A stretch of DNA of 64,000 nt, from NCBI GenBank assembly GCA_964304625.1, contig OZ199838.1, forward strand, positions 17,050,001 to 17,114,000. Direction: 5' to 3'. Shown here piece by piece: positions 1 through 12,467 of the stretch. The notes beneath the pieces are model-generated. The model had not been told where the DNA came from. It made no database searches and worked only from the letters and a program-made list of their open reading frames with translations. The position numbers were made by a program, and so were the translations under genes. Position 1 is the stretch's first letter. Each line of letters starts with the position of its first letter. The stretch comes from Kudoa neothunni. Taxonomy: Eukaryota > Cnidaria.

Positions 1-576
1 TAGGCGCCAATAAACTATAATCAACAACATTGATACTACTTTCAGTTACGTAACTGGAACTATAACTACGACCGTTACATGTTATACTAACGATATTACA
101 TAATATTCGGTGTTTGATTAGAATACTAAACTCCGTTGCGCGAATACAACAATTGAAATATATCAATAGAAGCCAATTTATTTACTACTTATAAATAGAT
201 AGAAAACAAACATTACAAAGTTATTTTAGTAACGATGCAAAATGTTATCATTTCAAATATTATAATTCAATAGTGATACTTTAATAAAAATTATGATGAT
301 ACCATTTTATAAACTACTCTTTTTACTCCTATGTAAAGCTATAAAAATTTTATATATTACGATTATATAAATAGTTGTGAAAGAAGTGCACTTTTTGAAT
401 ATTTTCAAAAAAAAAAGAAAAGATAAAAATGAAACCATTAGTGTAAAGAGTGTAAAGAGTGTAAAGAGTGTAAAGAAGTTATCTGATAGAAATCCTATAA
501 TTATTAGTAAATTATTATTATTATATTATTATTAGTGTCCAATACGTATGTGTCAATATCTAACTAATTTTTAAAG
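1..576. other. Gene-free AT-rich leader
   Basis: No coding segment is recognised here. The first exon or exons of the lipase gene that follows (signal peptide and start codon) should lie in or before this stretch but could not be fixed. A candidate acceptor (TTAAAG) ends at 576. A short tandem repeat at 440-475 is listed separately. Confidence 0.5.
440..475. repeat. 9-bp tandem repeat, four copies
   Basis: The unit agtgtaaag is repeated four times without a mismatch. It is a simple tandem repeat of unknown function just upstream of the lipase gene. Confidence 0.9.
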
Positions 577-1818
577 TTCCTGGATTGCTATCTAGTAAAT
601 TATATGGTAAAATAGAGAGTAATGCTCGTTTACCTTCTGCATGTTCCAAAGATCCGTCGATCCATTTGATCTGGTTAGACGTAAATTCAATAATTGACAT
701 TCCATGTTTTCATAAATATTTCAGGTATATTCTTGAAATAAAATTTTTAAACGTTATTTATTACTGAAATAGATTGGAATATGATCGAAAATTCAATATG
801 ATGGTGGATGTGAAGGGAGTAAAAATTGGAACGTTTCTATTCGGGGATGTGTTCAATGTTGAGGCAATCGGCACCCAATTCATTCGATTTAAGAAAATAT
901 TTACAAATATTATTAATTTTTTGCAACTTAAGGGATACAAAAACATGGAAGACCTTTTGGGAGCACCATATGATTTCCGAAAACTGCCATGTAAACTTAC
1001 AAAGAGATTACCAAACTAAAATAAATATAGCACAACCATATAAAGATTATTATTTTGCCGAATTAAAGAGCAAAATCACTCAGTTAGTTAATATTACGAA
1101 GAAAAAGGCTGTGCTCATTTCACACAGTATGGGAAGTGCTCTAACCCATTCATTTCTTTCGGAACAAGATCAATTCTGGAAAAAACAACATATTGCCTCA
1201 TGGATATCAATCAATGGTGCGCTTGCTGGGTCAATCAAAGCATTCGCCACGTGGAATTATTTTTATACTGGCGAGAAATCTGCTTTAAACATGGCAAAAC
1301 AATATCTTTCTAATGACATGTTCCTCACCTATCCCTCAATTTATTATTTGAAACCTAGCCGATCCTATTTTGGTCCAAATCGAGTACGTTTTTTAAGTTT
1401 ATTTCATCTCTATCCTATAATTAATATAGATTCTCCTAGAAAAAGAATCTAAGATTTATATGATTCACAACATAGAATGATGGCTAAGATTTTTCAAAAT
1501 ATGAGTATACCTGATATATGGGTAGAAAAACCAATCAACGTTCCCTTTTACTGCATTTTCAGTACAGGAATACCAACTATTGATACATTTACAGTTAATC
1601 GTAATAACGTATTGAAGCATAATAAATTCAAACATGTCAGTGGGGATGGTACACTCACTGATGATGAATTACATTCCTGCAAAATTATTGCTAATAAAAA
1701 CAAAAATTTTCAAAATAAGGTTACCGCTCTAGAAGGCTTTAAACATACAGCAGCTCTTCGAAGTAACGAAATTTTGGAATTACTGGAAAAATACATTAAT
1801 AAACTTAATATCTCATAG
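577..1818 (+). CDS. LCAT/PLA2G15-like phospholipase, 5' incomplete
   Basis: Member of the lecithin:cholesterol acyltransferase / lysosomal phospholipase A2 (PLA2G15) family of secreted or lysosomal alpha/beta-hydrolases that deacylate or transacylate phospholipids. The exons read 577-724, 773-990, 1031-1387 and 1454-1818. The introns are 48, 40 and about 66 bp, and phases agree at each junction; the third donor (GTTTTTT at 1388) is the weakest. The family order is kept: a VPGLL oxyanion-loop motif at the first residues seen, a GAPYDFR block, the nucleophile elbow SHSMG, a GTGIPT-like segment (STGIPT), SGDGT carrying the catalytic Asp, and FKHTAAL carrying the likely catalytic His. All three catalytic residues therefore appear present and no in-frame stop is seen after splicing. 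The N-terminal exon with the start and signal peptide is not identified. The neighbours give no functional clue. Family assignment is firm; the exact substrate and subfamily are not. Confidence 0.88.
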
Positions 1819-3466
1819 AAATGATATTTTAATCTTAATATCGTATTACTATTTTTGAAGCTTTTTCTAATGGCAAAATTTAATATAAAATTTTATATTA
1901 TCAACCAAAAGAATTTTCCTGGGAATATTGAATTTATTGAATTTATTGTATAATATTTTAATATCTTGATTCTTACAACGAAAATAATTATTTAGTCATT
2001 GAAAATTCTTCATATTTAAAATTTAATTATACTTTCTTTACTGATGCTTTAAAGAAATTCTCCACTTTACAAGTATTAATTATTATGATTAATTCAAACA
2101 CAATATGTACTTAATAATATACCGAGTATCGAAACTAAACCTATATCATTATTTTTATAACAAATCCGTACGAAAAAAAAGTTATATCTAACTATGTAAA
2201 TTAGTAGGTATTAAATATATATTAACCTTGTGTATTACAACATCGCCTTTCGATTATTTATTTTGTATGTAAATTTTGTCATTAAAACGCTCATATTATA
2301 GTTTCATCGCCAAAACATTATCTACAATTTTAAAAAAGTATTAATTATCGAGTAATGTAATATATTTTGTTAAATGAATCGATTATAAATAAAACATAAC
2401 AACTTTACTTCAAAAAGAATCGAAAGATGTGTGCGAGGAGTCGAAGATTTCACTCTAAGCGTTATTGTACCCAATCGCGGAAAAGATGAAATTAAATAGA
2501 TATGGAGGTGATTATTTTCCTGGAATCATATAATCTTCTTATTTGAATGTAAAGAAATTCAAGCACACTCTTTTGGTGTAAAAATTCGTATTAGTAATAT
2601 CGGTTGCAATAAGCGATGCGAGGAACGACCTACGTACGTAAATATAAGTCATGAAATTGTAATTATATTATTTCAAATTCTCTAACTTTGTACAAATATT
2701 TGAATTATCTGCATTAAGATTTTTTCCAAAAACATTCATTTATATTTTTTGTCAGCCGATAGAAAGAATTAAACAAAACTTTTTAAATATACTCTAATTT
2801 GGAACATTTTTCTTATCGATATTAAATTTAAGATCGTTTGAAGGAGATTACAAAAATAGATAAAATTTTATAATTAAAATATTACTTATGAAACTTATTT
2901 CTTCGAGCAAGTAAATTTCATCTTTTCCAGCATGAACTATAATGCACGCAGCTGTACAACCCCTAAATATCAACTTAATTAATGTAAATTATTAGATTAA
3001 TTAAAAGCGCAACATTTATGTTGAATTTAACCTAATTATGACATGTACCACTAATTTATCATTAATCAATAAATTGAGGACAGTATTATTGCATTAAAAA
3101 CTATGAATACAACTTTCAACATTTCCGTATTAATTCATACAAAAACGTTTCCTATTATTATTTGAAATTTTTTTAATTTTCTAAGCTTTATAAAAGTTTC
3201 GTGACAATGATCGTTGGCGAAGGATATTTCCGGTCTTGCATTTTGTCTTTTTGACGTTGACGTAGTTAGAAATCACCATCATTGTAAAATACGAAGCTGA
3301 TATGTCTCTCACGATCATTATAAAGAAACAACATACTTAGCTTGTGAGTTAAAACCTTATATTATATAAAAATTTCTTTCTCTTTATTTTTTTGGAACTT
3401 ACAACCAGTCTCAACAAGTCGGGTTAACTAAGTATCTACACCGAACCTAAAATGAATCATCTAGAT
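1819..3466. other. Gene-free AT-rich sequence
   Basis: Nothing protein-coding is recognised on either strand. There is scattered A/T-tract DNA and no RNA gene signature that I can support. Confidence 0.5.
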
Positions 3467-4025
3467 CAGTGGTCCTCAACCGGTGGTAATTTACCCTTGT
3501 GGGCATATTTTAAATAAAAGGGGATAAATTAAGTGAAATGAAAAATTTGATGGAGGCAATTTTTTCGCTAAAGGGTTTATGACGTATTTAAGGATTTTTA
3601 AGGAATTATATTACAGGGCTATTAAACTCAATAAAAAGTTGGCAGAAATTTTCTTATATTGCTCGTTTATTTTTTAGTGATGGAACCTAATAATAATATT
3701 ACTTAAAGTGGCCATTTGTATTGTAAACAATAATTAGGTGTCATTAGTTTTGACAATTTTTAATTATTTTTGATCTTAAGAGCGAAAGGTTGTAGTAGAA
3801 ATAGTCTAATTTAGCATAAACTAAAAAATAAAATTTGTTGAAAGCTTGTGAGTAAGAGTTGATGGGATTAAAAATTGTTATTGCACAGGCGTACATGTCT
3901 TATAATTAGAAGTTCTTATGCAAATTGCCTATGTCATAGCTAGACTATTATAGAACCTTAAAGTAAATATGAATTTGGGTTTCAACGCAAGGGGTTAAAT
4001 TTAAAAAAACGGTTAAAAACCCCTG
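3467..4025. mobile_element. Non-autonomous hAT-like element (copy 1)
   Basis: The left end reads CAGTGGTCCTCAACC and the right end GGTTAAAAACCCCTG, an imperfect hAT-type terminal inverted pair. The flanking 8-mers, atctagat and atctaatg, agree at five positions and may be a decayed target duplication. No transposase is present in the 559 bp. A related, truncated copy lies inverted at 36845-37062, where the same interior blocks recur (such as gtatttaaggatttntaaggaatta). This supports a repeat family over chance. Confidence 0.7.
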
Positions 4026-5325
4026 ATCTAATGTAATTATTAAATTTTTCAAAAAATATTTAAAAATTAGTTTTAAATAAGTTATCAGATATTTAATTTT
4101 CCTTTTTATGTCGAATTTATTGATTTATTGATAGTGGCAGGTTACCTTTTTTAGATATGTGATACGAAAAGCCATCTAATTAATATTGCTTGTAAAAAAC
4201 ATTTTAATATTCCACTCAAAATTTTTATATAATCCCAGTGCAAATAATTTGGACTATATTTCTCGTGTTTTTTATAACAGAAAACCATGTATTGATTGGA
4301 TTTAAAATTACCTCAGAGAGGTTACAAATTTTGACATTTGAAGATAAATGCTTTTATATTTTGATAGAAACATTTATAATGCAATTTCTTCTAAATTTTG
4401 AATAATTAAAACAAACTAGCATTGATTAGCCAGTGAAAGGCATTTTATTTTTAATTATATTATTTTATTTAATTGTTTGATGTTTCAATTTAACCTAATG
4501 ATAATAAAATGATTATCCATTTCATTGAGTGATATAAAAAATCGATTAAAAGAATATACTTTTAGACTAAAAGCTATTTCTACTATAACTCCATAAAAAA
4601 TTTTAATTTATCGATATAATCAATGAAAACTAAAATAAATTATTTACATCTGATAATAAATTAAATATTGTTATTTCCTTGTCATTTATGGATGTGATCG
4701 AGTTAATATTAAATTTTCCATTAGATAAAGATTTGTAGAAATCAAAATTTAAATATTAATTCGTTATTTAGTATTTTGTGCTAAACATTCGCTTATACTA
4801 TCGCGCATGTGCGGACTGTCGGATTTTCTGTATTTTCGTTTTAATTACCAACTTGAAAATTATCTGACGAAAATATATATAAAATAAAATTCATATAATT
4901 TTTACTGAAAATTAATTTTAACTTGAAATAATTCAAAAAACAACTTAAAAAGATAATTGTGACTAATTAAGTGTAAATTCTAACTCTACTTATATTGAAC
5001 TTATAAAAATACATAAAGAAACTTTTAGGATTCGAGTTATTATAAAATATGTTGTGGTCTGTTTAATTTTTTTATACAGAAGTGAATATTTTACGTTTTT
5101 TATCCAAACACGCGAAGATTTTAATTTGATTGTTATCTTTTGAATATAAAATAAAAGATTATAATTTTAAAAAAATTGTAATAAATACCCTATTAAAAAT
5201 GTGAATTAATTTTTAATAATATTATAAAAATTGCAATTGCTTATCGGACTTAATTTCAACTTGTTAGTGTTGGACGCGAGAATCGCACAAGGTATACCTT
5301 CAAGAGAGGTTCCATTACTTAGAAT
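4026..5325. other. Gene-free AT-rich sequence
   Basis: No coding region, RNA gene or clear repeat boundary is recognised in this stretch. Confidence 0.5.
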
Positions 5326-6346
5326 TAGGCCTTTAAAAGTACGAGGGTGATTATGCGTAGCAATGAGGATTATTAAGGATTTGGATTTCATGATTCCAAC
5401 GTTACACGATTATTACTAGTTTTTACAAACATTTTGATGGAAAATACATCTCAATAAATTAATTATATTAATGTAGATTATAAAATATGACATAATGTTT
5501 CATTTTATATTAAAAGACTAATTAACTAATGTTTATTTTTAGATTTTACGCCATTTTTATATTACTGAGATAAATCATGAAAAAATGGATTCAACTTATT
5601 TATATCCATTATTGATTTAATTAAAAAATCTAAAAAAACGTATATTTTTATTTGTAACGATTTCTATAATTTATTGTTAATTTCAATTAAATAATAATTA
5701 TTTAATATTTTTATTTTTAGTTATTCAATGAAAATAAATAAAAATATAACTTAAAAAAATAAAGTAAAAAGTTCCACGTTAGAATTTTGGAACAAATATT
5801 ATTATACAATTTTTTTAATCATGAATAAACTATGCTGAAAAATTTATAAACTAAAAGCCACACTAAGGAATATTATTGTTAAATCAAAACTTCATAGCTT
5901 CAATTATGAATAGAATAAATCAGAATGTTCTTTTTTGAAAATACAAAGTCACATGATTGAACATCTACAAACTCATTACTAACGGATACAAATACAAAAA
6001 AATTCAGTGAACAATTAAGGAATTCAAATTTTTTAAAATCATAATGAAATAATAACTTTTTCGATGTATCTATCAACAACATAGAGATTCCATGTGAATC
6101 TTAATGTGTTCGACTTAAGATTTATTTCCAGCTTTAGATTAATTCTTTTTGATTTTATTTTAACTACACAATGTAATTTTTTGTGATAAGAACAAAAATG
6201 AAAAAGCTTTTGAAAACGAGCTGAATTAACAGGACGAATTGTAATTGTAGGAAATGACTTTATTTCCGATTATGTATGCGACACCGCCTCAAGTTCGTAC
6301 ACAGATACTGTAGTATTGTAGTTTAGATGATATTTTAAAAGAAATA
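5326..6346. repeat. Long direct repeat, copy A
   Basis: Starting at taggcctttaaa, this segment is matched block by block by 12468-14025 in the same orientation. Most blocks look roughly 80-90% alike by eye, with gaps, but 6121-6314 is identical over 194 bp to 13809-14002. The end is near gatattttaaaagaaat. The ADAM10-like gene lies between the two copies. No coding sequence, polymerase or LTR-type terminal motif was found in either copy, so the repeat is unclassified. Confidence 0.85.
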
Positions 6347-8664
6347 AAATAGTTTGGAATAAAGAATAATGCACTTCCGAATGTTGATAAGAAAATTTCT
6401 CCGAACATTTTTTACAAAAATCCACTGTGAACAAATCACACAATCTTGTTAATACATTGACTTAATCTCTTCGAAATCAACCCTCGATTTTTTTACGGTC
6501 TACGGTATAATCGATACATTATTCACTACAATTTGTTCGTTCGATCAACATTTAACTCTCAGACACTAAGTAAATGTCTCCCTCATTCGAAAAGCAGGGA
6601 TTTAAACAGGGCATTGAAGAGTTACAATTAACACTCGTACTGAGTAGATATTTTTCACCTTTGAATGAGTTTGAGGTCGTTTTTACCCCAGTATGGAAAT
6701 AGTGGTTTTATGAATAAATTTCTCAATTACAAACGACAAAAATATTAAAATTTATAAAATTTAACTATCTAATTATAATTTTAATTTTAGTGGCTATTTG
6801 AATGTTTGTTATTGCTCTCTCTTGGACAAATGGAACATCTTTTCGTTTAATTTAAATCTCATTCAAACACAAGTTAGGACGTTTCTTTAATAATTATCAA
6901 CAAAAGAAGCATTCATATTAGTAAATAATATAATTAATGGAAGCAAAACCTTAAGTTACCAGATTTACAGACCTTACCGTACTTTTTAATCGTTATCATA
7001 AAGTTATTTTTAGTAATTTACTCATTAATTCTATAAACTATCAATTATTTAAAAGTGATATGACCAATGAAGACGTAATCGTTCAATACTATAAAATATT
7101 CTAGAGTTTTTTCATCTATTTAAATATTTTAAAATTTGAAATTTATAAGTCAAAAAATTCATCTTATATTTAAAAAATTATTTTTTCACGATCTTTATTA
7201 CTAAAACAAAGTAAAGAATAAATTCAACATAATAATTTTTACTATAAATTGTACAAAATAATAACAATTTTCAACTTTAACATCACTTTTGATCAATTGT
7301 GTATATTATTAAACGATAGAAAAAGTTCATCGAGACTTTGTCAACATTTATTTACATTCCAAGTTTACTCCATTAATATTGATCAGAGTTTCTCAAAATT
7401 TTAACATTAATTTGAAAACGAGAAGATAATTCATTGTAATGAGCGTCTTAACGTACTTTCAATATTCTATATCAGTTGTCAATAATAAATAATAAAAATT
7501 TTAATCGAATTGATTGGTGAATATTTTTTTTAATTAGGAACCGATAAAACCCGAATTTTTATCTTTTATCTAAATAAAAGTCGAAAAACATTGAATTTAA
7601 AATTATATAATTCAGTCGATAATATCAATATCTTTAGAAAAATTAAACTTATTAATTTCAATCCCAATTAAAAATAAAAGAAATTCTTTATCTCAACGAA
7701 TTTTTACGATTTAATTACGAGGAACCAAATAGGCCCTGATAAATTCGATGGTTGATAATCACAAACACTCCTTGTAAAAATAACCCAAACTCAATAAAAT
7801 TAAGTTTAGTTACATTTAGCTTACTTTTCTCAAGTAAATTTTAACTGACTATCACTCATTACTAGTTCAAATAAAACCAATAATAAGGACATTTAAGCGT
7901 ATAAACTGATAAGGATTTAAACAATTTAAATAATACTTTGGCAAATATATATTCAAATGTATATCAGAATAAGAAATATCGTAGTTTATAAATTGTGATT
8001 TTTGAAAAGAGAGTAATTTTCTTTTTGTCATATGAATAAATATAATTCTGATTGTATTGAACAAAAAATTTTAACAACATTAAACATATATATAGAATAT
8101 GTTAAAATAAATATCCATAATTATGCTGTAAAAAAAGTAAATTTAAATTATATTTCAACTACGTTAATGATAAAAGTGTGATTAATGTTTAGGCGGGAAT
8201 AAGATTCTTTAATTACGACATTAAATACAACAATTGGTTTAACTTTATAATTTCAATGAGTTAATAATCAATAATAAAAATACAAAAATTATTTATAATA
8301 ATATTCAAGATGGAATTATTTCGTGTATATATAAATATTTTTGAAAGATATTGTAAAAAAATCTATTGTATGATATAGAACAAGAAATTTGTATTCAAAA
8401 TAAATACACTCAATTCAGTTAAATAAAAAATTTCTTTTCGTATCTTCCGAAAAGGTAATTATACATGATTTGAAATAATTTAAATATTAATCACACATCA
8501 GGACAAACTTAAATATGTTATATATTAATTGATTATTTTATATTAAAAAATAGTACATCTTAGTATAAATGTATAATAATTTTGGTAATTTTAATTAATT
8601 AATAATACGATTATATTAATAAATAATCAGATCAAAAAATTTCATATTAAACTATAGGAAAATT
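6347..8664. other. Gene-free AT-rich sequence upstream of the ADAM10-like gene
   Basis: No gene is recognised. The stretch presumably holds the promoter of the ADAM10-like gene, but no specific element can be defended. Confidence 0.45.
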
Positions 8665-10940
8665 ATGATTAAGTTTTGGTGTGTTACTATTTTTTTAATC
8701 ATTATTCAAGGTATAATTATTATTATTATTACGATGGTTGTTAAATTATTTAAGTAAATATCAATAATTCAAATCCACAATTGGATGTAACCTATAACTA
8801 ATTGACTAAGCTATAACTATTTAAAGCTGGAGAGAAATTCCAATTATCTCAGGCGCTTGGAAACTACACAATACGTGCATATAAACATACACAAAGCAAA
8901 AAGCACAGTATTGAAAATTATTCAACTATAATAATTTACAGATAGAAGAAACTTGAAAAGAGACATCCGTTGTACCTTCGTGATTTAGTCGTTAAATCCA
9001 TGCAAGTTATAAAATTATAAAAAAATTGTTATATTTGATAACATTATTGATAGAGTTATGCTTGGCATAATATTAAGATACTAGTGAAAGCGTTTGAAAT
9101 GAGTAGTTTTCCAGAGACTGGAAAAACAATATTCGAGACAGTTGACGAATTTCGAACATTTCTTAAACAATCATCCATTACAACGGGACTTTATATACTT
9201 TTTGTGTAAAAGGTTTCTCTGATTCAAATAAATGAATTTAACAAAGGTTTCAAAATAACGTTAATAACGATGGAAGAGCTCTAAGTAATATTGGAAACAA
9301 TCCTGTGTTTGGAACTGCAGTTGTCAAAGTATCATAATAATTATTGTTCCTATTCAAAAGGTGTCAAAGATATTAGATAAAATATTTCTTGATCGTAACA
9401 TAAATCACGTTACATTTTCTCACGAATTAGGCCACTTGCTCGGTTGTAGTCATTTTGACGGAGCAGGTATTTGTTATGATACTGTGTATCTATGATATGT
9501 TATGTAATTACATAACATATCATAGAAAATGATTGTTTTCAAGCGAATCCGGGGTGTATAATGAGTTCCAGTGCATTCCTGTGGTATTACTACAGATAGT
9601 TATTTTTATCTATACATTGTTCATCTAGGCCTGAAGAATTCCCTTATCCGCCAGCTTTCAGTATAAAAAGTTTTGAACATTTGAGAAATTTTTTTGAAAA
9701 ATACCACAGGAATGACTTTTTATTGGTTTTTATAAAACATTTATTGAGTTACGAATTAAATTTATGTAATGTGTAGAATAACGTTAACCATCCTATCTTT
9801 CAAGTTTGTGGAAATGGTATGATAGATCCTGGCGAAGAATGTGATTGTGGGTTTGAAGCCAATTGCATATTGGCTCGAGAAAATGAATGCTGCAATATGA
9901 CTTCATGTACATTAATAAAAGGTTTTGAATGTTCTAAAGGGGAATGTTGTGAAAATTGTAAAGTATATTTAAATATACTTTATGTAAATGTATTTGAATC
10001 ATCATTCACAGTTCAAAAAAAGGGGTAAGTTATGTCGTAACGGTGACAATTGTCATGAGGAAGAAAGATGTTCTGGAAAAAGCTCTCTAGTATTATATAT
10101 GTCAATTGTACTTAAATTAACTGAATGTTTGAGATAGTGTCCAGCATCCAACATTGTTCCAGACGGAACCCCGTGTAACGGTGGCCGTGTACAAAATTAT
10201 TAATATTTTTATCGAATAATCCTTTTTTATATAACAAGGCATTTTGTGTGAATGGAATATGTCCAAATCCACAAAGTCAGTGTCTTACGTTACATGATTT
10301 TCGTAAATAACTAGATTGTATATTTACATTTTACAATAGCATTACATAGAGAACTTGAGGTATGATACGAGATGTATTTATTTATTATCTCTTCAAAAAA
10401 ATATTGATTTGACTCTGCCTGAGGAAAAAACTAGGTAAACTTGTGTGAACAGTTTCCAATTAAACATATGATAGCACATCTTATTGTGGCCTTTTGCCTT
10501 GCTTTACGGATATATTTTCTAAATATTTCGGTATATATTATTCACACGTTGAATCTGGTGGATATTGTCCGTAAATATTAATATTTAAAATTCCACTTTA
10601 TATGTGAGTAGATTCGTAAAACCATCTCTATCGGATAACTATCTTGGCCTCATTCCTAACGGTCATTATTGCGGAATATCTAAAGTAATACATATAAAAA
10701 AAATTATTAACAACATTTTTAGATGTGTTTGAATAATAGATGCATTAACGCTAACAAAAATAAAAAATTGTGCAGAAATATTAAATGCCCTATAGGAACT
10801 GTAATATACATACATATGAACGAATGATATCCCACCTTTTTAATAAAAAACAAAAGGTTTGTTATCAAGGTGATTGTATGAGCGAATATAAAGAAATTGG
10901 AAAATGCAAGAATATAAGTTGTCCCACCCACCAAGTATAA
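8665..10940 (+). CDS. ADAM10-like metalloprotease-disintegrin, secreted form
   Basis: Zinc metalloprotease of the M12B (adamalysin) family, closest in layout to ADAM10. Twelve exons are phase-consistent: 8665-8710 (signal peptide MIKFWCVTIFLIIIQ), 8827-8907, 8942-8979, 9054-9205, 9247-9328, 9361-9466, 9544-9583, 9629-9725, 9777-9962, 10012-10089, 10138-10188 and 10239-10302. After the 116-bp first intron, the introns are 32-77 bp. The zinc site HELGHLLGCSHFD is intact and followed by the Met-turn (CIMSS). The disintegrin region has CGNGMIDPGEECDCG and CCENC; the cysteine-rich region has CPASNIVPDGTPC and CVNGICPNPQSQC. The tail to the stop at 10940 is cysteine-rich (segments at about 10486, 10658, 10721 and 10860) but its splicing is uncertain. 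The pro-domain and the first half of the catalytic domain are unusually short compared with ADAM10, and no transmembrane segment is seen, so a secreted product is inferred. Confidence 0.88.
9489..9526. repeat. Perfect 38-bp palindrome in an ADAM intron
   Basis: The 19-base arm tctatgatatgttatgtaa is followed immediately by its exact reverse complement, centred at 9507/9508, with no spacer. It fills half of the 77-bp intron 9467-9543. It could be a collapsed tiny inverted-repeat element or a structure-forming intron segment. Confidence 0.9.
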
Positions 10941-12467
10941 CTTAATTACCTAATATAAATTTTGAAAGAATTTATAGTACTGCAACTTTGATGGAATCTG
11001 CTCATATTATATTAGGTAATTCGACCTAATGTCGCTCTATAAATTACGTTTAGGCCTGAATACAACAACCCTGAATACAAAATAAACTTTCAACCTTCTA
11101 AATATATATCCTCGTATAACTTTTACTAAAAAATAATTTTAAATTTATAAATAATATTTTTAAATTTTAATTTTATAGAAACCTAAAAATTATTATATTA
11201 AGTTTATTTTAGTTATTTAATCTTCATAATAATGATTAAATAGCGTAATTTTTGTATTTCGGAATATATTTCCTAAATACTTTAGGGATGTTTTTGTCAA
11301 AAATCGACGATTGACTGTAAAAGGCAAATTTAACATATAATTTCCATAACAATAATATGTATATTTTAGAGATGATTCTAATTATTGCATTCTCAGTGTA
11401 CACTCTGTTGCTTATTTCCTGGTTATAATTTGTAAATTTATTTTTATAATAATTTTTATGATTTAGTATCGTTTATACTTTTGACTTTTGGAGGAAGTAA
11501 CAATAACTTATTTTTTTCCATTTTATTATTTGTTATTATGATCTTTTATTGACATGAAATATAATATTTTCTATTTAGTTTTATTTATTTGAACCTATTT
11601 TCTAAAAACAGTTCCATTTAGTAGGATGATATGCATCATATTTTTCTGTTTAACTCAAAAATGGTACTTATTGTTCTTAAATTGAAAGCCTATTAGGAAA
11701 TATCAGTTTTATTGCCATGAAAGGAAAGGAAAGAATAACTCAATTAGAATGGAAAAGATTAACCCTCCCGGGACCAAATTTCAGATTATTCTGCATTTTT
11801 CTCTATAAATGAGAATTAAAAGACGTTTAAGAGGCCAGCTAACCTTTAAGTGTAAAGTTTATAATTAAATTAAAGTTTATAATTAAATTATAGTATTAGC
11901 TAAAATTTTTAATATTCAAAGTTTTTTTAGAATGTTTATTTTGAGCCAGTTTTAAAGAATATTTGTGAATATGAATAAATAAATTTAATATTAATATTAT
12001 ATATCTCAAAATTTTTTGTGGGTTTTAAATTTCTCCGAGTGTTCACGGGACCTAAGAGGATTAGAGTTTATATCAAATAGTTTTGCTCAATAGTAATTCA
12101 AGAAGTATTTTTATCAGAATAATTTATTATTCTAATTTAAACAATGACAACGACAACGACAGCAGTTCACAATAGACCATGAATACATTTTTGGGATTAC
12201 CGAAACTTTGCAGACATACGGACTCAGAAAGACTAATGATTGATATTTGTATAAATTCATTTATAAATAGTTTAAAAAATTTTTTCATCCCATTTTCTAA
12301 TTTAATGTTTAATGGATACATGATTTTTCAATTTTTCTCGAAAAATTTACGTTTAACTCGAATTTAAGTGGTTCAATAAGATATTTATAAATTTTTATTT
12401 GTCATGATTTTCGTTACATTGCACAATCAATTTATTATAATGGATAACTTGCGAGGTCATTTGTGAG
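10941..12467. other. Gene-free AT-rich sequence
   Basis: No coding region is recognised. Sequences near 11758 and 12050 faintly resemble piggyBac-type ends but do not pair convincingly. Confidence 0.5.

Noticed and set aside
585-767. Single-exon 60-residue reading of the first lipase exon
   Set aside because: It runs into an intron at 725; splicing to 773 restores the family sequence, so the short frame end is not real.
6540-6730. Another piggyBac-like end (ttaacactcgtactgag ... gtcgtttttacccc)
   Set aside because: Only one loosely similar end; no partner and no transposase.
11758-12065. Possible small piggyBac-type element (ttaaccctcccgggacc ... cgggacctaagaggatta)
   Set aside because: The end sequences do not pair as inverted repeats over more than a few bases and the right end lacks TTAA.
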